A DNA stretch of 10,428 nucleotides from Verrucomicrobiota bacterium (GCA_026397695.1 JAPLUJ010000607.1:1-10428); one strand, 5' to 3'; shown: positions 1 through 7,151, counted from the first letter of the stretch. Notes: a model not told the origin generated them from the letters alone. Translations and numbers: made by a program.

Positions 1-572
1 AACGGCGGGCCGCCGCTGTCGCTGTTGATGCTCATGCAGAGCCGCGAGATACCGCGGTCGAGCAGCGCCATCGCGCCGGCGCGCGGGAAGCCGTTCACGT
101 CGCTTTGCAGCGCGACCGCCGGCTTGAACTGCCGCCAGAGGTCTTCAGGAACCCAGTGCATCATCGTCCGCCATTGCGCCGCGTCGAGGAATGGCGCCTG
201 GTTGCACGGCACCGCCGCCACGTCGAGCTGGCCGCTGCGCAGCGCCTTCAGGAAATCCTTCCGCCGCGCTGGCGACGCCGCCTGCCACCAGTCGTCCACC
301 ACCATCAGCGACTCGGTAGTCCAGTGGAACTTCCGCTCTGCCGGCTTCGCCATCGTCGCCAGCACGCCATCGAGCGCGATGTCGAGGTAACGGCATTGCA
401 GTTCCCGGCACACGCCCGGCGTGTCAGTGAAGCCGATGTCGTTGTGCGAAAAGTGGATGATGTAGATGCGCTGGATCGCGGAGGCCGCTGGTGCCGGCTC
501 TGCGCCAGAAGTTGTTGTGGTGATGACTGCGACTGCCGCCAAAACCCAAAAGAGTTGTTTAATCGTTTTCAT
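1..572 (-). CDS. Secreted GH38-type glycosidase (alpha-mannosidase-like), N-terminal part
   Basis: Open for 190 codons from an ATG at 572 and still open at the window edge, so only the N-terminus is present. Residues 1-24 form a Sec signal peptide: basic MKTIK, a hydrophobic stretch, then a likely cut after SGA. The segment IHFSHNDIGFTDTP (about 39-52) matches the zinc-binding HxD entry motif of GH38-type catalytic domains, with His43 and Asp45 as presumed ligands. LQSDVNGFP (Asp158) sits where the GH38 nucleophile is expected. The HNDIGFTDTP form resembles the DUF5054-like branch rather than classical mannosidases, so the substrate is uncertain; mannosides are the family default. GAGAAG about 6 nt before the ATG is a plausible ribosome binding site and supports the start. 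It lies downstream of the GH127 gene on the same strand, after a 383-nt spacer containing a structured element 34 nt from the start codon. Confidence 0.75.
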   Translation of the reverse strand, partial: MKTIKQLFWVLAAVAVITTTTSGAEPAPAASAIQRIYIIHFSHNDIGFTDTPGVCRELQCRYLDIALDGVLATMAKPAERKFHWTTESLMVVDDWWQAASPARRKDFLKALRSGQLDVAAVPCNQAPFLDAAQWRTMMHWVPEDLWRQFKPAVALQSDVNGFPRAGAMALLDRGISRLCMSINSDSGGPP

Positions 573-955
573 ATCGTTCTTCTCAAGCTGAACGCGCGAA
601 GCGCCCTGGACTGCTGCGAGCATCGCAGCTCTTCGGCTGGGCGATTCAAGCGTCGCCACTCCGAGAGCGGCAATCCTTGCCGCAGTCCATAGCCTTCGGC
701 CCCACCGCGAGTAAATGTGCTCTGCCAAGCCTCGTCCAGCATTTACCTATGCACCCGCCGCCGATATCAGAATGAATTGTTGAAGCGGGTTTCCACTTCG
801 CTTCCTTTCTGTGGACAACCGAAAGGTCGGACTTTCACTTCCCGGCGCAACAACCCCCATTTCCCCGCCCTCTGTCATGGTTCGTGGATTTACATAAGGA
901 TTTATCTATCAGTGGGTGTTGCCATAGTCATTGGACCGGTGCTTCAGGGTTTGGC
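573..955. other. Spacer between the two glycosidase genes
   Basis: This 383-nt stretch shows no convincing gene. Plus-strand ORFs crossing it have no domain signal and look like chance readings. It holds the branched dyad element at 607-689, listed separately. Two small hairpins flank that element: GCGC-GAA-GCGC at 594-604 and GCC-TTC-GGC at 692-700. Further short dyads occur at 782-804 (GAAGCG/CGCTTC), 792-815 (TCCAC/GTGGA) and 821-836 (GAAAGGTC/GACTTTC with a bulged G). A promoter for the downstream minus-strand GH38 gene would be expected here, but I see no clear -35/-10 pair. No T-tract terminator follows the GH127 stop codon. Confidence 0.6.
607..689. other. Branched dyad element (perfect four-way junction), structured RNA or dispersed repeat
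   Basis: Every base belongs to a helix, a terminal loop or a small internal loop of one nested structure. The outer stem is 607-612 (TGGACT) with 684-689 (AGTCCA). Inside it, with no junction bases left unpaired, are three arms. Arm 1: 613-619 with 623-629, GCTGCGA/TCGCAGC, 3-nt loop. Arm 2: 630-636 with 661-666, TCTTCGG/CCGAGA with one bulge, then a 3x3 internal loop, then 640-644 with 653-657, GGCGA/TCGCC, 8-nt loop. Arm 3: 667-673 with 677-683, GCGGCAA/TTGCCGC, 3-nt loop. The ends lie 34 nt before the minus-strand GH38 start codon. It could be a leader RNA, or a dispersed extragenic repeat of the REP/MITE kind; I favour the repeat. Being palindromic overall, it would fold on either strand. 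Confidence 0.7.
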
Positions 956-2878
956 TCAGGGCAACGGAACCGCCTTGTCCGCGGTGCGCGGCAGCCAGAC
1001 CTCCATGGCGTTGGGTCCGCGATGACACCAAACCTGATAGGGAATGGCGGTCAGATCAACGGGACGCGTGGCCACCGTGCCGTCCTCGCGGTGGTACGCC
1101 TCCAGCGCCGTCCCTTCGAGCACGGTGATGCCGCCCAGCAACGCCGGGCGGGGCGCGGCCCGCAGGACCACCTCGTCAGTCAGCACGAGTTGTTGCACGC
1201 CGCCCGCGTTGTCGGCCCCTTCAACGCAATACACCAGCGGCCCGCGCTCCAGTGCCACCTTGCCCTTGGCAGACGACACCTTTTCGTTAGCTACCACCCG
1301 CTGCACCGGCATTGGCAAAATGAGCTCAACCCGGTCACCCGCGCGCCATGTGCGTTCGATCACGGCATAGCCCTTTGCGCGCGGCGCGTCCGTTAGCTCG
1401 CCGTTCACTTTCAGTTCCACCTTGATGTTCCCGCGATTCAGATAGGAATACAGGTCGGAAGGCAGCGGCCGGCCTTCGGCCCAACCGGGAATGCGCATGC
1501 GCAGCGCGAATTTGACAGGTTTTTCAGGATTGAGCTCTATCCGAACGGTCCCATCCCAAGGATACCCGGTTTTTTGGCACACCTTGACCGGGGTTCCCGC
1601 CAGAGTGACCTTGCCTTCACATGCCGCAAAGAGGTTGACATAGAGATCCGTTTTGCCGGCGGCAAACAGGTACTCGGACAACCGTGGCCAGAATCTGACC
1701 AAGTTTGCCGGGCAACACGGACAACCGTGCCAACTCCAGCGGACGGGATGATCCTTCCCCCGGCAGGACAACCGATTGACATAGAAAAAACGGTCCCCGC
1801 CCAGCCCCGCTCCAGCCGCCAAATTGTTATACAAAACACGCTCCACAACGTCATAGTATTTGGCGTTCCCTGTCGCCCGGAACATGCGGCTCGACCAGAA
1901 AATGTCCGCAATGGCTGAACAAGTCTCGCAATAGGATTCCTTGCCATCAGGAAGATCATAATCTTGCGGGAATCCTTCATGATGTCGGCTGTTGCCGACG
2001 CCACCCGTAATGTACATTTTGCGGCTGACCATCCGATCCCATTTTCTTTCCAGCAGACCGATCCGTTCCTGATCCCCTTTCAGAACACCCACGTCGCATG
2101 CCCCGGCATACAGGTACATGACGGCCACCGCATGTCCAAGCACGTCATCGTTTGCCAGTGCTGGCTGGCCATTGGACCAGAGGCTGATTTGCGTCTGGTA
2201 TCCGTTGACCAGGCGCTGCGCCAAGTCCAGATATTCCTGGCAACCGGTCGCCTGATACAGCTTGACAAGACCGATCTCGACTTCCGGATGCCCGGACACT
2301 TGGAGCAGCTTGCCTTCCTGGTTCACCTTCACCATCAGATCGGCTGCACGCCTGGCGACGGCGAGATAGTTCGTGCGTCCGGTTGTCCGGAAATGTTCAA
2401 CCGCCGACTCCATCAGATGCCCCATGCTGTAGGATTCGCATGTGCCGCTGGTTTCATTCGTAAACAGCTTGTAATTCGGCTGCGTAATTTGCAGGTGCGG
2501 GAAAAGGAAGCCGCTCTTGGCTTGCGAGCGGCCGATTTGGAAGATCAGGGTTTCCAGTTGTTTCTCAAGCCCGGGATCAGGCTGCGTGCGCAAACCGTAC
2601 AGTGCGCCTTCAATGGTCTTGTAGGTATCCGAATCGCCCCACATATAACCGTGATATTTTTCGGACGAGTCGCTGGCAAGGATCCGGAAGGCATCGATCG
2701 ACCCCTGCTTTTCCATTTCGCGGAAATTGTGCTCCACCGTGACCCGGCGGTTCGTGTCCTGCCGCGGCGCCCAGAGCGTGTCTGTTAGCTTGATGTCCGC
2801 GGGCACGCTATCATGATCTGTGCGAGTCGTCGTGAATGCATCGTGGTATTGCTGGGATTGGATTTTTTTGTGCTGCAA
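956..2878 (-). CDS. GH127 family beta-L-arabinofuranosidase
   Basis: A 640-residue protein of the DUF1680/GH127 family, which releases L-arabinofuranose from beta-linked arabino-oligosaccharides. It aligns through the whole catalytic domain with my recollection of Bifidobacterium HypBA1 (658 residues). Matching segments include YDLPDGKESYCETCSAIA (307-324), HGCPCCPANLVR (384-395), MRGPLVYC-like ERGPLVYC near 550, and IPYQVW near the C-terminus. By analogy the zinc site is Glu318, Cys320, Cys388 and Cys389, with Cys388 the nucleophile and Glu301 the acid/base. The listed start is a TTG, and an in-frame TGA lies only 3 nt upstream of it, so the frame cannot be extended. There is no signal peptide. 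The domain begins at VPADIKLTDTLWAP, so the GTG at 2806 is an alternative start. No Shine-Dalgarno sequence is visible before either. It is a cytoplasmic enzyme, or one that has lost its export signal. Confidence 0.88.
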   Translation of the reverse strand: MQHKKIQSQQYHDAFTTTRTDHDSVPADIKLTDTLWAPRQDTNRRVTVEHNFREMEKQGSIDAFRILASDSSEKYHGYMWGDSDTYKTIEGALYGLRTQPDPGLEKQLETLIFQIGRSQAKSGFLFPHLQITQPNYKLFTNETSGTCESYSMGHLMESAVEHFRTTGRTNYLAVARRAADLMVKVNQEGKLLQVSGHPEVEIGLVKLYQATGCQEYLDLAQRLVNGYQTQISLWSNGQPALANDDVLGHAVAVMYLYAGACDVGVLKGDQERIGLLERKWDRMVSRKMYITGGVGNSRHHEGFPQDYDLPDGKESYCETCSAIADIFWSSRMFRATGNAKYYDVVERVLYNNLAAGAGLGGDRFFYVNRLSCRGKDHPVRWSWHGCPCCPANLVRFWPRLSEYLFAAGKTDLYVNLFAACEGKVTLAGTPVKVCQKTGYPWDGTVRIELNPEKPVKFALRMRIPGWAEGRPLPSDLYSYLNRGNIKVELKVNGELTDAPRAKGYAVIERTWRAGDRVELILPMPVQRVVANEKVSSAKGKVALERGPLVYCVEGADNAGGVQQLVLTDEVVLRAAPRPALLGGITVLEGTALEAYHREDGTVATRPVDLTAIPYQVWCHRGPNAMEVWLPRTADKAVPLP

Positions 2879-3069
2879 GAATCAAGGATGGACGCAGCCG
2901 ATCCGCTTATCATGCGCCCACCGATGCCAAAACGCAACCCGCAACAATCCACGCGCCGTCGCAAGGAAGCGTCCGCCGCCTGCTCCCGTGGTCCGGGGGC
3001 TGGATCGCTGTTGTTGTTCTGGCCTTTCCATCTGTTCAATCTGCTTACCCGTCCGCTCGCCCAGCCGGT

Positions 3070-3215
3070 GAATTGCCTGCCTGGGATCCTGAGTCGCGGC
3101 GGCATGCAGAAAACCAGTCGATTGAGGGTCACGGGTTCGGCCGGCAGCGCGACGTTCACAGGACCCTACGAAAAAAATGACCTTGATCGGCTGCGGCGCT
3201 ATGGCAGATGTGTAG
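3070..3215 (+). pseudogene. Possible decayed C-terminal tail of a DUF1680-type glycosidase
   Basis: Read across two frame changes, the plus strand gives ELPAWD (from 3070), then GGMQKTSRLRV...FTGPYEK (3098 to about 3175), then MTLIGCGAM (from 3177) and a TAG at 3213. The order Trp-Asp, a Gly-Met-Gln-Lys segment, a Pro-x-Glu, then TLIxxGA resembles the tail of many DUF1680 glycosidases, which end with a TLIPxGxxxLRI segment before the stop. The second frame change falls on a run of seven A (3171-3177), a typical indel site: removing one A joins GPYEK to MTLIG. This is pattern matching from memory over a short, low-information stretch and could be chance. If real, it is the remnant of a second, oppositely oriented glycosidase gene next to GH127. 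Confidence 0.25.
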
Positions 3216-3221
3216 CGGATG

Positions 3222-3236
3222 GTGTGGATTCCACAC
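3222..3236. promoter_or_regulatory. 15-nt palindrome, candidate operator
   Basis: GTGTGGATTCCACAC is a perfect 7-bp inverted repeat around one central T. It lies in the divergent spacer, 143 nt before the trpB2 start and 344 nt before the GH127 start. Size and symmetry fit a dimeric repressor site, but no regulator gene is in the window and only one copy was seen. Confidence 0.3.
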
Positions 3237-3378
3237 GGATTTGCCTGAGGGCAGCATGAAGGAAGACAGTCAGGCCATCGCATCTCCGAATTCAGAAAAA
3301 AACTTTAAGAGAAAACGCGTGACATGGCGGGTGCGTTTGCCTAGTTCTGCACGCGCCTTACGTGAAACCGCACACACC

Positions 3379-4671
3379 ATGAGCCAGCCCACCCGATTCA
3401 CATTGCCCCAGCAGGACATCCCGACCCATTGGTATAACCTCCTGCCGGATTTCCCAGAACCACTGCCACCACCGCTGCATCCGGGCACCAGGGAACCCAT
3501 CCCTGCGGAAGCATTGCTGGCGATCTTCCCAGAAAACCTCGTCCAACAGGAGATGAGTCCGCAGGGCCTGATAGAAATCCCGGAAGAAGTGCGCGACATC
3601 TATGCTCTCTGGCGGCCCACGCCGCTGCTGCGTGCGGTGCGCTTTGAAAAGGCACTGCAGACACCCGCCCACATTTACTACAAATATGAGGGTGCCAGCC
3701 CGGCCGGCAGCCACAAGCCCAACACCGCCGTCGCCCAAGCCTACTTCAACAAAGTGGCCGGCACCAAGCGGCTCGCCACCGAGACGGGCGCGGGCCAGTG
3801 GGGATCGTCCCTGGCGCTGGCCTGTCGGCTCTTTGGCCTGGAGTGCAATGTTTACATGGTCAAGGTGAGCTATCAGCAAAAACCCTATCGACGCATGCTC
3901 ATGCACACTTGGGGTGCCACGGTGCACGCCAGCCCGAGCGACCAGACCGCGTATGGGCGCAAGCTGCTCGCCGAGGACCCGCATTGTCTGGGCAGTCTCG
4001 GCATTGCCATCAGCGAGGCCATCGAGGACACCGTCACCCATCCTGACACGAAATACTCACTCGGCAGCGTGCTCAACCATGTGTGTCTGCATCAGACGGT
4101 CATCGGCCAGGAATCCATCAAACAAATGGAGTTGGCCGGCGAGGAACCCGATACGATCATCGGGTGCTGCGGCGGCGGCAGCAATTTCGCCGGGCTGGCA
4201 TTTCCATTCATGGAGAAGAAAATCAAGGAGCGGAAGAACTATCGCATTGTCGGGGTCGAGCCGTTCGCTTGCCCGACACTGACGCAAGGCGATCTGCGCT
4301 ACGACTTCGGGGACACGGCGGAAACGACGCCGTTGCTGATGATGTACACGCTCGGCCACAAGTTCATGCCGCCGTGACTGCGCTATCACGGCATGTCACC
4401 GATGGTCAGCCATGCACTCAAACTGGGGCTGATGGAAGCGGAATCCCATCACCAGACCAAGGTGTTCGAGGCTGGCACGCTGTTTGCCCGCAGCGAAGGC
4501 ATCGTGCCAGCACCGGAATCCGCCCATGCCATCGCATCCGTCGTGGATGAAGCCATCAAAGCACGCGAAACAGGCGAAAAACGCGTCATCCTCTTCAATC
4601 TGTCCGGCCACGGCCTGCTCGACCTGAGCGCCTACGAAACCTGTCTGTCAGGAAAAATGCAGGACGCCTGA
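3379..4671 (+). pseudogene. trpB: TrpB2-type tryptophan synthase beta chain, interrupted by in-frame TGA
   Basis: This would encode a stand-alone tryptophan synthase beta subunit of the TrpB2 class, a PLP enzyme joining indole and L-serine. From the ATG at 3379 it matches the family: IPTHWYN, the PLP lysine in SHKPN (Lys113), ETGAGQWG (135-142), and the phosphate-binding GGGSN (265-269). After residue 332 (KFMPP) comes TGA at 4375-4377. The same frame then resumes at once with LRYHGMSP and runs with good family matches (GIVPAPESAHAI, NLSGHG) to a true TGA at 4669-4671. In the family I recall, about six residues ending in HAGG lie between PP and LRYHG. All are absent and one stop codon stands in their place, which equals a net 15-nt loss that keeps frame. 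Upstream in-frame Met codons at 3208 and 3256 precede the family start. No Shine-Dalgarno is seen. The choice between pseudogene and assembly error is open. Confidence 0.85.
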
Positions 4672-4679
4672 GCCCGGAG

Positions 4680-4730
4680 CTTTTCTATCATAATAACCAA
4701 CTAACCACAAACCACCAAACCACAAATCAT
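4680..4730 (+). promoter_or_regulatory. G-free leader of the outer-membrane protein gene
   Basis: From 4680 through the AT of the start codon there is no G for 51 nt, in a G-rich neighbourhood. The second half is built from loose ACCA/CCACAAA repeats (4696-4727). It contains no Shine-Dalgarno sequence and cannot form G-C helices, so it should be single-stranded in the mRNA. CATAAT at 4689-4694 could be a -10 box, but no matching -35 element is seen. I infer a leader suited to SD-independent initiation. Confidence 0.4.
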
Positions 4731-5619
4731 GAACATCAAACTCGTTAGTCTTTGCCTCGGTGCCGGTCTGTTTGCGCTGCCGGGCAACATTCAGGCACAA
4801 TCCGTCCCTATCATCGGCGGTCATTATCCCGCCGGTGTGGAAGGCATCAAAGGTGCGTCCCTGCCGCCGCCAGGCGTGTATTTCCGCGACTACAACATCG
4901 GATATTTCGCCGACCAGTTCGAAAACGGCCCGCCGGATTTTGACATTTCCGCATATATCAATGCCCCGCGCCTGATCTGGATCACCCCATACAAAATCCT
5001 GGGTGCCGACTACGGCATGGACCTGATCATTCCCTTCGGCTACATGAACTGGGAGTACGCTGGCGGAGCCGTCAAGGACCATTATTTCGGCCTCGGCGAT
5101 ATCCAGATAGAACCGCTGCTGCTGTCGTGGCACTTCAAACAATTTGACCTCGCGTTCGGTTATGCCGTGTGGGCGCCGAGCGGTGACTTCAGCCCCACCC
5201 GTCCTGATTTGCTCGCGAAAGGTTACTGGTCGCACATGCTCACGTTGGGTGGCACCTGGTATATCGATCAGGAAAAAACCTGGGCCGTTTCCCTGCTGAA
5301 CCGCTACGAGTTTGCGCATGAACAAACGCAAACCCACACCGACCCGGGTCAAGTTTATACCATCGAGTGGGGGATCAGCAAGAGCCTCAGCAAAACGTTG
5401 GATATCGGCCTGATCGGCTACTACCAACAGCAAACCACCAAGGACAGCGGGCCTATGGCGTCAAACCTGCGCGACCGCATCGTGGGTCTCGGCGCGGAAA
5501 TTAACATGTTCTGCCCCAAGATGGGCATGTTCACATCAATCCGCTATGCCGGTGAATTCGACGCCGTGCAACGCCCGGAGGGCCAGTTGCTCGCCGTGAC
5601 CCTGACCAAGCCGTTCTAA
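4729..5619 (+). CDS. Outer-membrane beta-barrel protein, phenol MetA-degradation family
   Basis: A 296-residue exported protein resembling PF13557, the outer-membrane proteins named for the phenol degradation meta-pathway and thought to help hydrophobic compounds cross the outer membrane. Residues 1-23 form a signal peptide ending near NIQA/QS. The mature part alternates short amphipathic strands rich in Tyr, Trp and Phe with Gly/Asp/Asn turns, for example WITPYKILGADYGMDLIIPF and FGLGDIQIEPLLLSWHF. The protein ends in Phe (TKPF), the usual insertion signal of barrel proteins. Its length of about 300 fits the family. The ATG at 4729 is fixed by the signal peptide. It begins 57 nt after trpB2 behind a G-free leader and is followed closely by the ATP-grasp gene, suggesting joint transcription. 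The actual substrate cannot be read from sequence. Confidence 0.75.
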   Translation: MNIKLVSLCLGAGLFALPGNIQAQSVPIIGGHYPAGVEGIKGASLPPPGVYFRDYNIGYFADQFENGPPDFDISAYINAPRLIWITPYKILGADYGMDLIIPFGYMNWEYAGGAVKDHYFGLGDIQIEPLLLSWHFKQFDLAFGYAVWAPSGDFSPTRPDLLAKGYWSHMLTLGGTWYIDQEKTWAVSLLNRYEFAHEQTQTHTDPGQVYTIEWGISKSLSKTLDIGLIGYYQQQTTKDSGPMASNLRDRIVGLGAEINMFCPKMGMFTSIRYAGEFDAVQRPEGQLLAVTLTKPF

Positions 5620-5738
5620 CACATTCCGCGCCTGCGGCGAAAGACCGTGTGGCACTCACAAATCGTGGCTGTGGCATTGCGCCGCAGACCGTGACCGGAG
5701 TGTCGCTCTGGCTGTCCATCCAATGGAGCGGCCCGAGA

Positions 5739-7064
5739 ATGACGCTTGGCAAGCGGGCCTGCGCGGTGGAAATTCGGCGTGCGATGCGATTGAGTCTTGC
5801 CGAATTGCGCGATGGCCTGCCTGCGGGCGGATTGTTTGGCGGCGACACGTGGCGCGGGTCACCCGAACCGCTGAGGCTGTCCCGGGAGGATGCCAAATGC
5901 ATCATGGAGTTGGCTCATCCGTTAGCCAAATTCCAGCAGGCGTGTGACACGCTCTATCGGCGCAGCGCGGCAGGCAGAGTGCCCGGATGGTTGGCGGAAC
6001 TGCTAGACGCGGGCAAGCCGGATTGGATGGTCAGGCTGCAGCGGGCACCCACTACGGCGGCGCAATTTCCGCGGGTGATCCGGCCGGATTTGATGCTAAC
6101 GGAAAGCGGCTTAGCGCTGACCGAGTTGGACAGCGTGCCGGGTGGCATCGGCGTGACGGCATGGCTGGCGCGGACGTATGCCAACGCCGGATTCGACGTG
6201 CTCGGCGGCCCCGACGGGATGCTCGATGGCTTCAGATCCTTGATGCCCGATGGTGGCTCGGTGCTCGTTTCCGAGGAGTCGTCGGACTATCGGCCGGAAA
6301 TGGCATGGCTGACCGCCGAACTCGGCCCCGCCTGGAACGTGCAAGCCGCCGCAACATACGAGCCCGACGGGCGCACGCTCTATCGTTTTTTCGAACTCTT
6401 CGATTGGCAATCCGTGCCTTTTGTTAGAAAACTCGCCGCAGGTGCCGCCGCTGGCGAAATACGGATTTCGCCGCCGTTCAAGCCGCATCTGGAGGACAAG
6501 TTGTGGCTGGCGCTGTTGTGGTCGCCGGCACTCAGGAAAATCTGGCAGCAAACCTTGCGTGGCAACCACCTCCAACGCCTGCACGCTCTGGTGCCGTTCG
6601 GCTGGGTGCTGGATCCCACACCGTTGCCACCGCACGCGGTCCTGCCACGGATCCAGGCGCACTCGTGGGAGGAGGTCGCCAGCTTCAGCCAGAAGGAGCG
6701 TCATTTGGCGCTCAAAATCAGCGGTTTTCATGCGACCGCGTGGGGATCGCGCGGGGTGTTCATCGGCCATGACATGCCCGGCTCCGAGTGGGCGGCGCGG
6801 CTTCACGGCGCGCTGGAGCAATCCTCGACGCAGCCATGGATCCTTCAGGAATTCCGTGAAGCCCGCGTGATCACCCATCCGGTGTTTCGCGCTGACGGAT
6901 CGGTGGAAATGATGCGCGGACGCGTCCGCCTGTGCCCGTATTTCTTCACCGATGATGCGGCTATCACCACCTTCGGCGGTTGCCTGGCAACCATCGTGCC
7001 GGCGGACAAAAAGAAAATCCACGGCATGAGCGACGGCGTGCTGGTGCCTTGTGTGATCGGTTGA
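5739..7064 (+). CDS. ATP-grasp-like protein of unknown substrate
   Basis: A 441-residue soluble protein with no signal peptide or membrane segment. I do not know a characterised member. Its pattern resembles the circularly permuted ATP-grasp/glutathionylspermidine synthase-like group: RPDLMLTESGLALTELDSVPGG (about 111-132) is typical of the central strand and acidic metal-binding region. SQKERHLALKISGF followed by AWGSRGVFIGHD resembles a nucleotide-binding lysine and glycine-rich loop, and WILQEF a later ATP-grasp strand. ATP-dependent amide or peptide ligation is therefore a reasonable guess, not a demonstrated role. The start is uncertain. ATG 5739 has GGAG 10 nt upstream and gives EIRRAMRLS near the N-terminus. 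A GTG at 5649 in the same frame would add 30 residues and leave only 29 nt to the barrel gene; ATG 5784 is also possible. The gene ends just before a convergent minus-strand terminator. Confidence 0.65.
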   Translation: MTLGKRACAVEIRRAMRLSLAELRDGLPAGGLFGGDTWRGSPEPLRLSREDAKCIMELAHPLAKFQQACDTLYRRSAAGRVPGWLAELLDAGKPDWMVRLQRAPTTAAQFPRVIRPDLMLTESGLALTELDSVPGGIGVTAWLARTYANAGFDVLGGPDGMLDGFRSLMPDGGSVLVSEESSDYRPEMAWLTAELGPAWNVQAAATYEPDGRTLYRFFELFDWQSVPFVRKLAAGAAAGEIRISPPFKPHLEDKLWLALLWSPALRKIWQQTLRGNHLQRLHALVPFGWVLDPTPLPPHAVLPRIQAHSWEEVASFSQKERHLALKISGFHATAWGSRGVFIGHDMPGSEWAARLHGALEQSSTQPWILQEFREARVITHPVFRADGSVEMMRGRVRLCPYFFTDDAAITTFGGCLATIVPADKKKIHGMSDGVLVPCVIG

Positions 7065-7074
7065 CCCATGCGGG

Positions 7075-7108
7075 TAAAAAGAACGGCCCGGTGTTGCCAC
7101 CGAGCCGT
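7075..7108 (-). terminator. Intrinsic terminator for the rpmB side
   Basis: Read on the minus strand, an 11-bp stem (7108-7098 with 7093-7083) closes a GCAA loop of the GNRA type and is followed by TTCTTTTT. The only imperfect pair is a U-G wobble on the minus-strand RNA; on the plus strand the same position is a C-A mismatch with no T-tract after it. The element is therefore directional and ends minus-strand transcripts 44 nt after the rpmB stop codon. Confidence 0.85.
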
Positions 7109-7151
7109 CACGTCATGAAACCTGGACGTTGAAAATTATATCCACCGGTGC

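Larger units (their letters stand above)
2879..3378. other. Divergent spacer between GH127 and trpB2
   Basis: About 500 nt between divergently oriented genes. Several ORFs of 80-148 codons cross it on both strands, but none starts convincingly or shows a domain. A hydrophobic run (WIAVVVLAFPSVQSAYPSA, about 3003-3059, plus strand) looks like a secretion signal but is not joined to a continuing frame. Two items are listed separately: a possible glycosidase-tail remnant at 3070-3215 and a 15-nt palindrome at 3222-3236. Promoters for both flanking genes should lie here, but I could not assign boxes with confidence. Confidence 0.55.

Noticed and set aside
607..689. tRNA or tRNA-like gene, because of the cloverleaf-like shape
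   Set aside because: Two arms have 7-bp stems with 3-nt loops, there is no anticodon loop, no standard T-loop sequence and no 7-bp acceptor stem with a discriminator base.
105..692. Plus-strand ORF of 195 codons overlapping the GH38 gene
   Set aside because: Arg/His-rich with no domain; it is the antisense shadow of the recognisable GH38 frame, and its end simply reads through the dyad element.
1964..2788. Plus-strand ORF of 274 codons inside GH127
   Set aside because: Antisense to a clearly conserved enzyme and without any recognisable motif, signal peptide or ribosome binding site.
4375..4415. The TGA in trpB2 as a selenocysteine or recoded codon, with a small GCATG/CATGC hairpin downstream as a SECIS
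   Set aside because: About five neighbouring conserved residues are missing too, other genes in the window use TGA as a normal stop, and the hairpin lies in sequence explained by the conserved protein GMSPMVSHA. Deletion explains it better.
5626..5637. CCGC-GCCT-GCGG hairpin as a terminator after the barrel protein
   Set aside because: Only 4 bp and no T-tract; the next gene follows closely on the same strand.
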